Source: Camarhynchus parvulus (Eukaryota > Chordata > Aves > Passeriformes > Thraupidae). From it: DNA of 64,000 nucleotides. The notes beneath the pieces were generated by a model. It was given only the letters and a program-made list of their open reading frames with translations, ran no database searches and was not told the origin of the DNA. How positions within the stretch are numbered: position 1 is the stretch's first letter; the number at the start of each line of letters is the position of its first letter. The stretch lies in assembly GCF_901933205.1 (NCBI RefSeq), contig NC_044582.1, positions 18,947,820 through 19,011,819 of the forward strand. The letters are read 5' to 3'. Of the stretch, positions 23,960 to 34,703 are shown piece after piece. The position numbers were made by a program, and so were the translations under genes.

Positions 23960-25100
23960 CAGAGCCGCTCCGCTGGGCGGGGAATTCGGGAATTCGGGAT
24001 TTCGGGCATCGGCGCTGTGCGGGATCGGCACACGAGCGCGTCCAAGGCTACGCGGGAGCCCGGGATCACTCTCGGGGCTGCGGGTGACATCCCTGCCCGT
24101 AAGGCAACCCCGGGATAAAAATCCGGCAGTGCTGTGTTTTCCGTGAAGAACAGCCGTGCTGGCGGCGGGCTCAGGGGACGGGCGGTGATGCGCGGCAGCC
24201 GCTACCTGCACCCTGTCCGTCCCCAGCCCCTAACGGGGCTCGGCCGAAGGCGCTCCTGGCCCCGCGGCTGGCGCAGCTCGTGGTTTGGGGGCTTTTCTCG
24301 CCTTTTGGCCCCCCCGTGCCGGGCGCGGCGGCAGCGCTGGAAAGCCCCGCGGGGCGGCTGCCAGGCGACGGCGGGGGCGGCAGGAAGGCGGGCGGACACG
24401 GGCCGTGCCCGCGGGGGCCGGGCTGACGGGAGGGAGGGAAACAGGACGGGAGCTGGCTGCCCGCACGCCCGCGACATGCCTTGGCCGGCCGCCTGTCCCC
24501 GTGCGGAGCCGGGGCTTGGCCGGGCGGGCCGGGCGGGAGGCGGCGCTTTCCCCGCTCCCCCGGCGGCGCGGCCCCGTCACGTTCCGCTCCGCATGGCCCG
24601 GGCGAGCCCGCCCCGCATGGCCCGGCACGCCCCGCACGGCCCGGCCCGCCCTCCGGGGCCGCCGCGGGGGCGGCTCGGGGCTAAGCAGCGCCCGCCCCTC
24701 ACGGCCCGCGCCGCAGCCAACGTGCCCTCAGAGTCGGCCCGGTCCGCCCCTCACGGCCCGCGCCGCAGCCAACGTGCCCTCAGAGCCGGCCCGGTCCGCC
24801 CCTCACGGCCCGCGCCGCAGCCAACGTGCCCTCAGAGTCGGCCCGGTCCGCCCCTCACGGACGGCGCCGCAGCCAACGTGCCCTCAGAGCCGGCTCGGTC
24901 CGCCCCTCACGGACCGCGCCGTAGCCAACGTGCCCTCAGAGTCGGCCCGGTCCGCCCCTCACGGACCGCGCCGCAGCCAACGTGCCCTCAGAGTCGGCCC
25001 GGTCCGCCCCTCACGGACCGCGCCGCAGCCAACGTGCCCTCAGAGCCGGCCCGGTCCCGGGGCAGTCACACAGCGCCCGCCCCTCACTTCACCCCCCCTC
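23960..25100. promoter_or_regulatory. Orphan CpG island, candidate lncRNA promoter
   Basis: CpG density jumps abruptly here from AT-rich flanks and stays high for about 1.1 kb, far from either recognised gene. At its left edge are a (ggaattcg)-like run (23980-24006) and a TATA-like ggataaaaat (24113-24122), which could place a + strand start near 24145. The right third is a 52-bp minisatellite. Long open frames (up to 352 codons) exist in several frames but result from the lack of TAA/TAG in GC-rich repeats. A noncoding transcript start is plausible; none is demonstrated. Confidence 0.45.
24693..25056. repeat. 52-bp GC-rich minisatellite, 7 copies
   Basis: Units start with cgcccctcacgg at 24693, 24745, 24797, 24849, 24901, 24953 and 25005, an exact 52-bp period with few substitutions (gtcgg/gccgg; ggcccg/ggaccg). 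A partial eighth unit (cgcccctcac) follows near 25079. Because 52 is not a multiple of 3, each frame is visited in turn and all three + frames encode the same shifted peptides, which argues against translation. Confidence 0.97.
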
Positions 25101-25301
25101 AGAAATGGCGTGAATTCCGCTCCCCAGGGACACAGTGGATGTCCCGACCGGGCAGCGATCCTGCTGATGGAAGAGCGTGGGAAACGGTGTAAAATGAATG
25201 TGACATTTCCCTCTTCACACCTACGCGTGTGTGTGAGCGTTCTCAGCGCTGCCTCGCTGCGTATGCTGCGCGCAAGGGACGCTCACTGTCCTTTCCAAAT
25301 T

Positions 25302-25628
25302 CATGGAATCATAGAAAGTTAAGGGGTTGGAAGGGACCTTAAATCCTGTCCATTCCCACCCTTTGCCGTGGCAGGGACACCTTCCACCATCCAACCTGGC
25401 CTTGGATGCTTTCAGGGTTGCAGCAGCCACAGGTCCCCTGGGCACCCTGTGCCAGTGCCTCCCCACCCTCACAGGGAAGAAGTAGTTTGTAATATCTAAA
25501 CTAAATTTTCCCTCTTTTGATTTTTACCCATTATTCCTTATCCTGTAACTACAGGTCATGGTGGGGTCCCTCTCCAGCTTCTCTGTAGCCCACTTCAGAA
25601 ACTGGAAGGTTGCTCTGGGGTCTCCATG
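25302..25628 (-). mobile_element. CR1 LINE 3'-end fragment
   Basis: It starts catggaatcatagaaagtta, then ggggttggaagggacctta, gtggcagggacaccttccac, cctgtgccagtgcctcccca and cttatcctgtaactacaggt, with gggtccctctccagcttctc further in. About 327 bp, one of the longer CR1 copies; no intact ORF2. Confidence 0.9.
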
Positions 25629-27429
25629 CAATCTCTGACTTGCTTCCATGAGTCATTAGTGACCATCCCTCACCCACCTGTGGTACCTCAGTGTCCTCCC
25701 CCCTCGTACCCACCTGGATTTTTTTTTTTTTATTACACAAAAGTGGCTGCTGGGTCTATTTTGCCACACATAAATGTCTCCTTGGTCATTATTGTCCCCA
25801 CTTGTACCACAGCTGGCACGGAGAAGCCCCAAATGATTAAAGCACAGACATGAAACATTCCTCAAAGGCCAATTCTGTGGCTGCCAAATCCGGGACTGAA
25901 AAGAGATGCCTGTGCAAAATTAATTTGGCTTATCTCTGGGCATGGATTAGAAGCCTTATTAGATATTCATCTCCTGCTTTTTGCACGGAGCCCTGTCTAG
26001 CCGGTGAGCAGAGCAGAGGGTGTTTCTTAACGAGCAACAACTCGGTGTGCTGCTTTACCTTTGTAAGTCGGGATGTTGCTTGTGGCTGGGAGACCCACAT
26101 GCCCCAAGCCAGCTCTGGGGCAGTCAGCCATGCTCTCACAGCTTTTTGCATGGGGCCAGAAGGTTTCATGGACACTTGCGGATGGTGGAAATGCAGTGGG
26201 AGTTGGAAAATTTAGGATCTGGTTGAAGCTCTGAAAGGGAACTGCCAGACATTGGGCTTGAGCCCATCAGGACTTTGTCCTTCAGCCTGTTCTTCTGCCT
26301 TACCCTCTCAGGGCTGCTTGTGCTTACATCCTTGCCTGGCCCCCAATCTCCCTTCCAGCCCTACTGCTCTCTACCAGTTTCTGAAAAAAAAAATAGTTTG
26401 AGCTAAAACAAACTGCAGTTTCTCAAACACAAGTGCAGGTGTTGCCCTCCTGGTGCTTAAGTGGGGCAACTTCCACCCACAAAGATCCCTAGGAAAACAA
26501 GGAAGTTAAATATCCCATCTTCAGTCCAAGGTGCCCAGGCTAAGCCCAGAGCATCTGCAGTTGCAGAGGAGAGCCCACTGGCCCTCACATTGATGAGATT
26601 CTCAGGGAATTCAGCTGGGAGCATCTATCAAACCTCTGCTGAGAAATGCAACAACTGCGGCTTCTCGGAAGCTTATCAGTTATTAGCTTATCAGGTCAAC
26701 AACCTCATCGTTAAGATGGCAGAACTAACCCTTCTCTCTGCTGCCAGGTTTTGTTGGCATGTTGGCATCAGACCTTTCCACAAAAAACTATTTTAGAATT
26801 ATTTTAGCATGGATAAAATATCCCTGCCCCCTTGCTTCCTTGGCAGAGAGAGCCAGTGAACCTTTACAAAGTTGTAACCAACTTGAGACAGAGGATTTAT
26901 GGTGGAGAGTGTTGGACAACCTTTGTGATCGTCTGGAATATTCATGGAACAAACAAGAACAGGGTGGCGTGCTAAGGATGTGTGTGGGTTATTAAGATAA
27001 ATGTCTGGAAGGAAAGTTCAATCACGGTGCTTTCTGCAGCCTAGGAAATGTTCGTGCCAGGCACCTTGTGGGCAATGACAGGGGTGGTGTGGCAGCGAGG
27101 AGAGGCCAGAGTCCACTGGGAACACCACATCTGCCAGGGAGGCAACACTGCTGTGACCTCTGCCCGCAGCCGTGTGTTTGCCGAGCACGTCCGTGCTGGA
27201 CCAGGCTCTCTGGACAGAGAAGAGTTGTGGGGCTGAACTTTGGTGGAACAGGTAGAGAGACATGCAGTTGTACCAGCTGGAGAAGAAGCAACATGACAGT
27301 CTTTGAGCACGTAAATCTGTGTGTCTGTCAATGATTTATGTGCTGGGCGTTGTGACTCCCCTCACCTGGGCAGGGACCTGAGCCCCAGGCTCACCCAAAG
27401 GTCCATCAAGCAGGTCTGCAAATGCATTA

Positions 27430-27790
27430 GAGTCAGAATAGGATGGAAGAAATAAATCTTTATACAACCAGATGTTTTCATATACCAACATACAGCCACC
27501 TCTTCTGTGTCCTCAGCGATGATAAATGTGCTTGTTTGGGTGAAGTTGTGCCCTTCAAAAATCTGTCTTGTGGTGATTATTACAAGTTTGATTAAAAATC
27601 TCATGCTCTTTCTGACAAACACGGCCTGCATAACAAAATAAATGTGACAGACAATTGGCTTGCTAATAAGTGCAATTAAGCAGTATGGGGGCTTGGTTTT
27701 ATCACAGTTTATTGGGAAAGCCACAGAATTTTTTATGCAGCTGGTTTCACGGAAATTAAATCATTAATACTTTTGTACGGGAATGCCATG
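27430..27790. promoter_or_regulatory. Possible distal enhancer
   Basis: AT-rich, non-repetitive sequence holds dense homeodomain-type cores (gcaattaag near 27671, aattaaatcattaat near 27755), an inverted CCAAT (attgg 27711-27715), GATA cores (gataa near 27520) and tttttatgcag near 27731. It has no coding potential. The pattern resembles deeply conserved vertebrate enhancers; conservation is untested. Confidence 0.35.
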
Positions 27791-28092
27791 GAAATCCTTT
27801 TGTTTCCTGGCTCAGAAGACACACACCGTTTTTCAGAGTGAAGGAATTAATTTGGCTCCTCTTTGTTACTCACAATTATTTTCTGAACCCCTCACCCAGG
27901 GACCTCTGTGGGGTGGTCTCATTTGAAGAACCTCACCACTGGGTCAGATAAAGTTTACATCAAAGCTGATCAAAATACAGCTGTTTGTTAATAATGCAGT
28001 GAGGGATCAGCCAGGATCCAAGAAAAATTATCCATCTTGCTTGACCTGTGGAGTCTGAAAATGCTGTAGCCCCATGCTGGCATTGTACAAAG

Positions 28093-28143
28093 TATAACAC
28101 CTTGTACAATTTCCCCATGGGAAAACTTGTACAAGGTGTTATA
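28093..28143. repeat. Perfect 17-bp inverted repeat with structured loop
   Basis: tataacaccttgtacaa (28093-28109) is the exact reverse complement of ttgtacaaggtgttata (28127-28143). The 17-nt loop is itself nearly palindromic around catg, so the whole can fold as one hairpin of about 51 nt with one mismatch and one bulge. An extra ttgtacaa lies just upstream at 28083-28090. No target-site duplication is evident. Confidence 0.9.
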
Positions 28144-31094
28144 ATCCCAAAGAGAGGTTTTCTTTTATTTCTGTGTGGCTGTTGGGCTCCTCATCAGGAA
28201 TAGGGATTGAGCCTGGATCTGAGCCCGATCCAGCCATCTTCAGAGCATTTTGTGTTGATGAACTTATTCAGGGTCTCCAGCACGCCATTTTTAGGGCACA
28301 TTTTCTATTAAAAGGAAGTATTTGCTGGAAATACAGTACCTGTACATTAATTGGAAGATAATTCTGAAGAGATGAGGAACCCATAAGGTGTTGTGCTACA
28401 GAAGCTGAGAAATAGAAGTAATTGGTGAAATAAAGCATAGACCACCCCTATGAAAAACTGTTGTGTGATCTGTGAATGAACCCAGGCAAGGGCAACAAGC
28501 AAGAAATCAGGATGGTTAGCAGGTCATGGATTCATGGGAGGGCACAGCACAGACAGCTGTTGCCACAAAACTGCTGCTGGAATGATCAGATCAATAATGA
28601 CCTGGGTGAAAAGGGGAAAGGAGAGGAAGCCAACCTTCCCATGAAAGCAAGCACAAACAGCAGGAGAGAGGAGCACGCAGCTGGTTGGGCTGGGGCTGGG
28701 TTGTTTTTCAGGAAAAGAAAACTTCATCTAGTGAGAATCATAAAAGGTTGCAAAATCAAAGAGCCAAAGACTGGAAGGGCTTTGGTAAATATTAACAAAT
28801 AAAGACGTGCATGCTTTGAAAGACTAAATTAAAGGCAGTGGGAGCCTTTGTAGGGATTTGAATGGCTGGGGGTCAGTTCTTAGTGAGGTTACACAGGGCT
28901 CACGGCCGAGGGGTGCCCGGGTGGGAGCTGGGATCTTTCCTTAGGGCATGTCAGTGGCTGCCCCAAGGAAAGGGCTGTGCCAGCAGCACATCCGTGAGAG
29001 ATACTTCAGAGTGAATCTTCCTGCAAGGCACAACATGGGAGCAAAAAGAGGCTGGAGAGGAGTCAGGAGCTCAGAAAGGGTTGTGAGGCGGACCTGGGTG
29101 GAGGAGCCCATTCACAAAGGCTGGCAAAAGCATCTCCCACCTCTATAAATGAAGGATTGTCAGTTCCGTTTTTGAACTTTGCCCTCCCTTGATGATTTGG
29201 CACTTGCACGGTGGCTGTTCCTGCTTGTCTTCACCTCAGCAGTTATCTACCAGCAGGGTCTGATTATCTCGGGGCAGCGCTCTGTGCCTCTGACATCCCT
29301 TAATTAAACCATGACAGTTGCTAACTATGGAAAAGAAAAATACTGGAGGGAAAAAACCCTCACTGCATTCTCATTAGACCACAGTATTCAAGAGACTTTG
29401 GGTGCCACACAGGAGAGCAGTACAAAGGATATTTTTAATGAGCTTCAGTAAAGGTGCCCTTGATTTTGGTTTGTCTCTAATTGTGCAAGCTTTGATCTTG
29501 ATTTCTTCAAGAGATGTTTTACTGTGCACTTAGCACTGAGAAATCTGAACAAATTTTCTCTGTCCAGTTTCTAAGAGAGGAAAAAAGTTTCCACTGGAAA
29601 ATGGTTCCAGGGAAAGTTTCACCAGGGAAAGCAGCATCTTCAGGATCTGTCCCTCTAATTGTCTCCAAATAGGTTCTACAGAAGGAAATGTGCTCAAGTG
29701 ATACGGAACACATGCATTGGGACAGGTGAAGTCAAATGCTGACTCCAGGGATGTGTTTCATGCTTGGCTATCATGTGCAGGGAGAGGAAGGCTTTAGAAA
29801 GGCAGGAAAGCAGCTGAGGAATATTGCAAGTCTGTGTAGCTGCACAAACCCAGCTCATGGTCTGGGACTTCTTGGCCCACTCACTCTCACTCACATTATG
29901 GCTCCAGTTAGGACTGGAAGCCTCGTGGGAGGGAATTTCTGCATTTATCACTTGGAGTGAGCTCCTGGCCTCCCTGAGAAGACTGTTGAAATCTCTTTTC
30001 TAATATGAATCATTTAGTGTTTTGCTTATTACTAAAGCAAGAAAGAAGATGCAAACTCAAGGTAATTGTAAAGCTGTTTTTAAATTAATCTTGGCATTTA
30101 GCTGCTTGACAAATCCGAAGCCTCTGAAATCATTGCACAGCTGTAACAAATGAAGTTTTTATTCAGAAGAGAACAAATCTGGAGGTTTTTGTGTTTCCAG
30201 CCATGGCTTTACAGCTAAGGCTGCCAGGAATTAAGCTTTCTAGAACTAGACTGAGCTCACAGAGGGAAGAGCCTTCACTTCCGAGAGAGCTCAGGCTGCC
30301 TCAAATTAATACTTGATTCAGTGGAGCCTCAGAATTGAGCTTAGGCATAGCTGGCATAAAGGCAATGCTGGAGAATATCTGTGGTGTGAGAACAGCTGCA
30401 CTCAGGCTGTGAACCCTCCTCTTCCCAGCAAGAGCACAGGATAAAACCTGCTGAGACATCCTTGGTACCCTGCCACGAGCTCCCTTCTTCGGTGCCTTTT
30501 CATCTCCCCCCTTGCATGAATATGAACAGCAGTTGTTTCCCTCTGAAGAGCTGCAGTGCTAAACTCCAGCCAGCGGTGCCTCCTCAGTCGAGGCAGAGCC
30601 CAGCTTAGCAGAGAGGAGCTCACTCAGACCCCGACAGCCGCTGTTCTGCAGCGGAGCCACGGACATGTGGGACACTGGAGCAACGCTGGTGACTCCTTGC
30701 CATTATTGAGCTGGGCTGGATTTAATCAACAGCATTTCCAGCGCTGCGCCCTCAGCGCCGGGTGCTTGGAGGTCACCGGTGGGAGGGAACGCCAGCCTGG
30801 AATCCGGGGCTTCCCTGCCGAGAGGCTCATAAAAGGCAGGGGGAAAAGAATTCATCTGAAGCTTCACATGTTCCCTGGAATAACGTTCCAGCACAGTGAA
30901 AGTTTAGCTGCAGTGTCTGCAGCTCCCTCATCATGAGTCAGGGGAAAACCTCCTTTTTATTGGTGGTGTGAGTGAGTGCTTTAAGGGGCAGGTCTGCAGC
31001 TGAGGGAACATCCTGCTCCCAGGTACAACACTAACCTTTAGAGGTGCTGTGCAAGCACTTTTGGCTCGCGTTCTCCTGGCTGTTTATTTGCCCC

Positions 31095-31126
31095 TTTTTT
31101 TTTCTTTTTTTTTTTTTTTTTTTTTT
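31095..31126. repeat. T-rich homopolymer tract
   Basis: A run of T interrupted once by C. No retrotransposon body adjoins it on either side. Confidence 0.95.
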
Positions 31127-31129
31127 GGC

Positions 31130-31640
31130 TTTACCTATCTGCAGATTCCTCCGACGAAATTACTCAGGGAATAAATCACTGCCCCGTGAAAGGCACCTAA
31201 TCAAACAGATAAGTCTTGCGTTTCACCCTTGCCTCTCTCACTCCCACACATGACTTTGCATGTGAATCTTTAAGACCTGTATGCCCTATATTTTTTCACT
31301 CTAATGCTGCAATTAATCACATTACATAACCAGCCTACTGCTGTTTCTAATTAAATTTTTCGGGGAGGGTGGGGAGGGAAGAAAGAACCCTGCATTTAAA
31401 TACCGTGAAGGGTCTGTCTTGAAATGACAATGCCAGGAAGCGGCGAGGGAAGGCTCCCTCCATCCTCCTCCTCTCACCCCCGTGCGCCGGGAGCTGCGGC
31501 GCAGGCCCGGCTTATGCAACATCCCACGCCGGCGTCTGACTCACGCGCACTTACCTCACCCAGGACAGGCTAAAAATAGGGATTCATTCTTAACTCTGCA
31601 CAGCCGGGCTCTGCCTCGCTCCCGAGAAGACCCTTGACGG
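31130..31640. promoter_or_regulatory. Possible enhancer/promoter with GATA, AP-1 and MEF2 sites
   Basis: Non-repetitive sequence leads into a CpG island. Visible sites: agataa (GATA type, 31207-31212), TGACTCA (AP-1 consensus, 31537-31543) and CTAAAAATAG (MEF2 consensus, 31570-31579). The arrangement next to a CpG island suggests an alternative or lncRNA promoter; no transcript is identified. Confidence 0.35.
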
Positions 31641-32000
31641 GATTAAAATAGAGCGCGCCGTGCGCTGTGTTTCCTGCCGGGGCTGCGCGTCCCGCTCCGT
31701 GCGCCGGGCTCGCCCCGCTCCGGGGAGCGGGCAAACGCCTTCCTCCGGCCTGGGGGCTTCCCCCTGCTCCACACAGCGAGAGCCGCCGGGAGGGATGGGC
31801 AAACGCCTTCCTCCGGCCTGGGGGCTTCCCCCTGCTCCACACAGCGAGAGCCGCCGGGAGGGATGGGCAAACGCCTTCCTCCGGCCCGGGGGCTTCCCCC
31901 TGCTCCACACAGCGAGAGCCGCCGGGAGGGATGGGCAGCGGGGCGGCCGCACGTCGGGGAGCAGCGCTGTAGGAACTGCGTGCCAGCAGTTACCGCAGCT
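31640..32000. promoter_or_regulatory. Second orphan CpG island
   Basis: CpG-dense sequence of about 360 bp, over half of it a 68-bp tandem repeat. It is isolated from both recognised genes by more than 18 kb. Possible lncRNA start or methylation-sensitive regulatory site; direction unknown. Confidence 0.4.
31732..31935. repeat. 68-bp minisatellite, 3 nearly identical copies
   Basis: caaacgccttcctccggcc starts at 31732, 31800 and 31868, an exact 68-bp period with essentially one substitution (gcctggg/gcccggg). The near-identity indicates a recent expansion. Open frames of 120-198 codons on the minus strand here arise from the repeat. Confidence 0.97.
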
Positions 32001-34493
32001 TTGGGACGAGACGCCGGGCTGGAGGATGTGAAATCAGCCCTGGGCTGGCTGGGAGGAGGCTGTTGGTCCCGGAGTCGGGATGCACCGGGGCTGCAGGAGC
32101 AAGGCTCCCTCAGAACTCTCTGCAGCTGAGACCGGAGCGCTGCCCCATGTTCCCCCCTCGCTCCGGGGTGCAACCAGCCCTCTCCCCCACACCCCCCATC
32201 TCCTTTTGGGAATGGTCCAGCACAGGACAGGGCTGACACAGCTCATCTCTCCCAGGAGAAGAGAACATCCCCTCCTCGGGGCAGGGATGTTCCCACCTTT
32301 GCTGTAGCAGCACTGCCCCGGCTTTGCGAGGCTCAGGGCATGTGCAGAGCCCCTATGCCTACTGGGGGATGTCTCAAGAGCTCTGCTACCAGTTTAAAAC
32401 AAAGCAGTTTTCGAGCTGTTCTGGTGCCTACAGAAGGACCCAAAGTGCAGACAAGCATCTCAATACTCAGAGCAAGTAAACTTCCAGATGAATTAGAAAA
32501 TTTCGAAAATATTCTGGCAATTGATACATCACTCCAATGAATTTTCTGGCTGCCCTGAAGAAAAAGTCCTGGAGTCTCGGTTTGGTGTAATTGGCACCGG
32601 GCTGCTTCCTTTCCCCTCTGCTTTCTCAGCACATGCATCTTTGGCTGAGAGTCGTTAAGAGGGGCTGGAGATGTTTTCCCCTACAAATTCTACCTTAAAC
32701 AATTTGACAGTGAAAAAAACCCTCGTACTCATTTTGCTTCCACTGGCTTTTTTGAAAACATTTATTTCTAGGTTGCCTTATTTTCCCTGGAATTTCAGTC
32801 TCAGCCCATCTTTAACCTGGCAGTCGGGATGAGCAGTGAACCAGAGGCCCTTGTGGCAGCGCTAACCCAACTGGACACATTCTTCATGGATTTACCATAA
32901 CAATAGAATTTCTAAAACACAAATCCTTTGCTTGAGGAGATCCACGACCATTCCCTGATTCTGGAGCAAACTTTAAAGTGCATTTGTAAGGAATTTTAAG
33001 CAGATTGTGATGAACATATCCAGTTCCTAAAGGCCATGTGAAGACTTGTCTTCTTTAGCTTTCTGCTGCTCCCCGAGGGCACGGGCAGTAGCGGGGCAAG
33101 GTAGCTGCGTCCCGGTTATTTTGCCTCGGGCATCCGATCCCTGTGAGCCCTAAGCTCAGCCCTCACCCCCTGGCAGTCAGCATCATTCACTTCATTCTGT
33201 GCCTCACGGGAGCAGCAGAGCTGCCCTTGCTGGCCTGAGGAGATGCACAGGAGGATGTGGTTTGGTCAGCCAGGACACGGTCCCCCGGAGGAGACGGTGG
33301 CTCACACACTCTGTCACCTCGGTGCCCTGTGAAGCTGAGCTCCTGCTTCACGGAGCCAGAGTTCAGTGGGATTTGGAGAACGGAGCTGGCAGGAGGCTCT
33401 GATGCCATGCTGAGGATGTCTGAGGTGTTTTCCTGATTGCTGCTAAATTGAAATCTCCTGTTTGATGTGATTGAGAAAGAATGCAAATGGCCTTACAGGA
33501 AAGCCCGGGGAAGAGGAAGGAGGCTCTGGTTAACTGTGAGAAAGAAAAGATGATAAGGAAAGGGGAGGAAGGAATAAGACAGAGAGAGAACTATTTACAG
33601 AAACAAGCACCTTGAGCAGATAAAACAAAAAACCACCAAAACAGCAGGACCAGGGTAAGGGACACCAACAAGAAGCAAAAGGTTTAAACAAGCAGGGAGC
33701 AAAGCTCATAGACCAGAGCACAGAGTAAAGGAGGAAAATTAAAAGCAGGGAGCCAATTTATATACAGATAAAGAAAAACAGCCTTGTGCAACCAGGGTTT
33801 TCACAGCATCACATGGCACATGTCCTACATCAGTGGAGCAGTCAGGAAAGGGTGTAGCTGAGGGATGCTGCTTTGGAGTGCTGGAGCCTAATTACTACCT
33901 CCTGTTATTTGGGACAAGTGTTTTAAATTTGCATTCTGCCCTGAGAGGCATTACTCCCTCTAATAATTTCAAGTCTTGGTTTGGAGCTGGGAGAAGGAGA
34001 TTTCGGAATAGCATCAAAGTAAGTCGTGGGCCTTGGAGGTGGGAGCAGAGCTGGTGTGAGTGTGGCAGGAGCCAGGTGCTCAGGTTTGGCATTTCTTCAG
34101 TGCTGGCTGCTGGCCAGAGGAGAAACTACTTCTTGTGCCTGCCTGGCCACCACCTGAATCCAGAGCAGGGAAGGTAATGGAGTCCTTGTTTCATGTTGAA
34201 TTTTCATGCTTGCGGGCCAGGTTCTGTCATTTTCTGTGTTGGATGTGCTGCTCCGTGTTGTGTAAGGCAAAGCTAACCCACCCAGAGAGTTCCAGAACAG
34301 AAATTTCTGTTTATATAAAACTGAGAGAAGTGTCCTCAATGCTTCCTGCAGTGTCCAGACAGTTTGTTGTGACATAAGGGACAGAAAGTGGAGGAGCAGG
34401 GCTGTCAGCGCTAGCAAAGCCTGTGAGTTGGATGTGACAAACTATGGACTGGTTACAAAGGCTGGAGATGTGGGACCAGCATCCTTAAAGGTT
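32001..34493. other. Intergenic DNA, no gene seen
   Basis: Unique sequence with no CR1. A strongly purine-rich + strand block spans about 33500-33780 (for example aaagaaaagatgataagg and aggaaggaataagac). No conserved coding region. Confidence 0.65.
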
Positions 34494-34703
34494 CAGAGTG
34501 GGTGTTAGGAAGAAATTCTTTACTCAGAGACTGGTAAGGCCCTGGCACAGCTTGCCCAGAGCAACTGGGTCTGCCCCATCCCTGGAAGTGTCCAAGGGAA
34601 GCTTGGATGGGTCTTGGAGCAACCTGGGATAATGGAAGGTGTCCCTGCCCATGACAGGGTCCTTTCCAACCTAAACTCTTCTTTGATTCCACAGTTCTGT
34701 GGC
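34494..34703 (+). mobile_element. CR1 LINE 3'-end fragment
   Basis: It carries gttaggaagaaattcttta, ccctggcacagcttgcccag, ccctggaagtgtccaagg, gcttggagcaacctgg-type sequence, ggaaggtgtccctgcccatg and tcctttccaaccta. It ends in the diverged tail tttgattccacagttctgtg. Confidence 0.9.

Larger units (their letters stand above)
25629..31560. other. Intergenic DNA without recognisable CR1
   Basis: No transposon signature and no gene are seen. A T13 run at 25719-25731 and a longer T-tract at 31095-31126 are the only simple repeats. The unit contains an inverted repeat (28093-28143) and several AT-rich blocks; the best regulatory candidate is at 27430-27790. Confidence 0.6.

Noticed and set aside
24134..25322. 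Long open frames (352 and 345 codons, +) over the 24-25 kb CpG island
   Set aside because: They cross a 52-bp repeat in several frames at once; GC-rich sequence lacks TAA/TAG by composition. Peptides are Pro/Arg/Ala repeats without a domain.
31095..31126. T-tract as the tail of a minus-strand SINE
   Set aside because: No SINE body or A/B boxes adjoin it, and such SINEs are rare in birds.
31590..32239. Minus-strand frames of 112-198 codons with repeated Arg/Gly/Pro peptides
   Set aside because: Produced by the 68-bp tandem repeat; the period is not a multiple of 3, so the same peptide appears in different frames.
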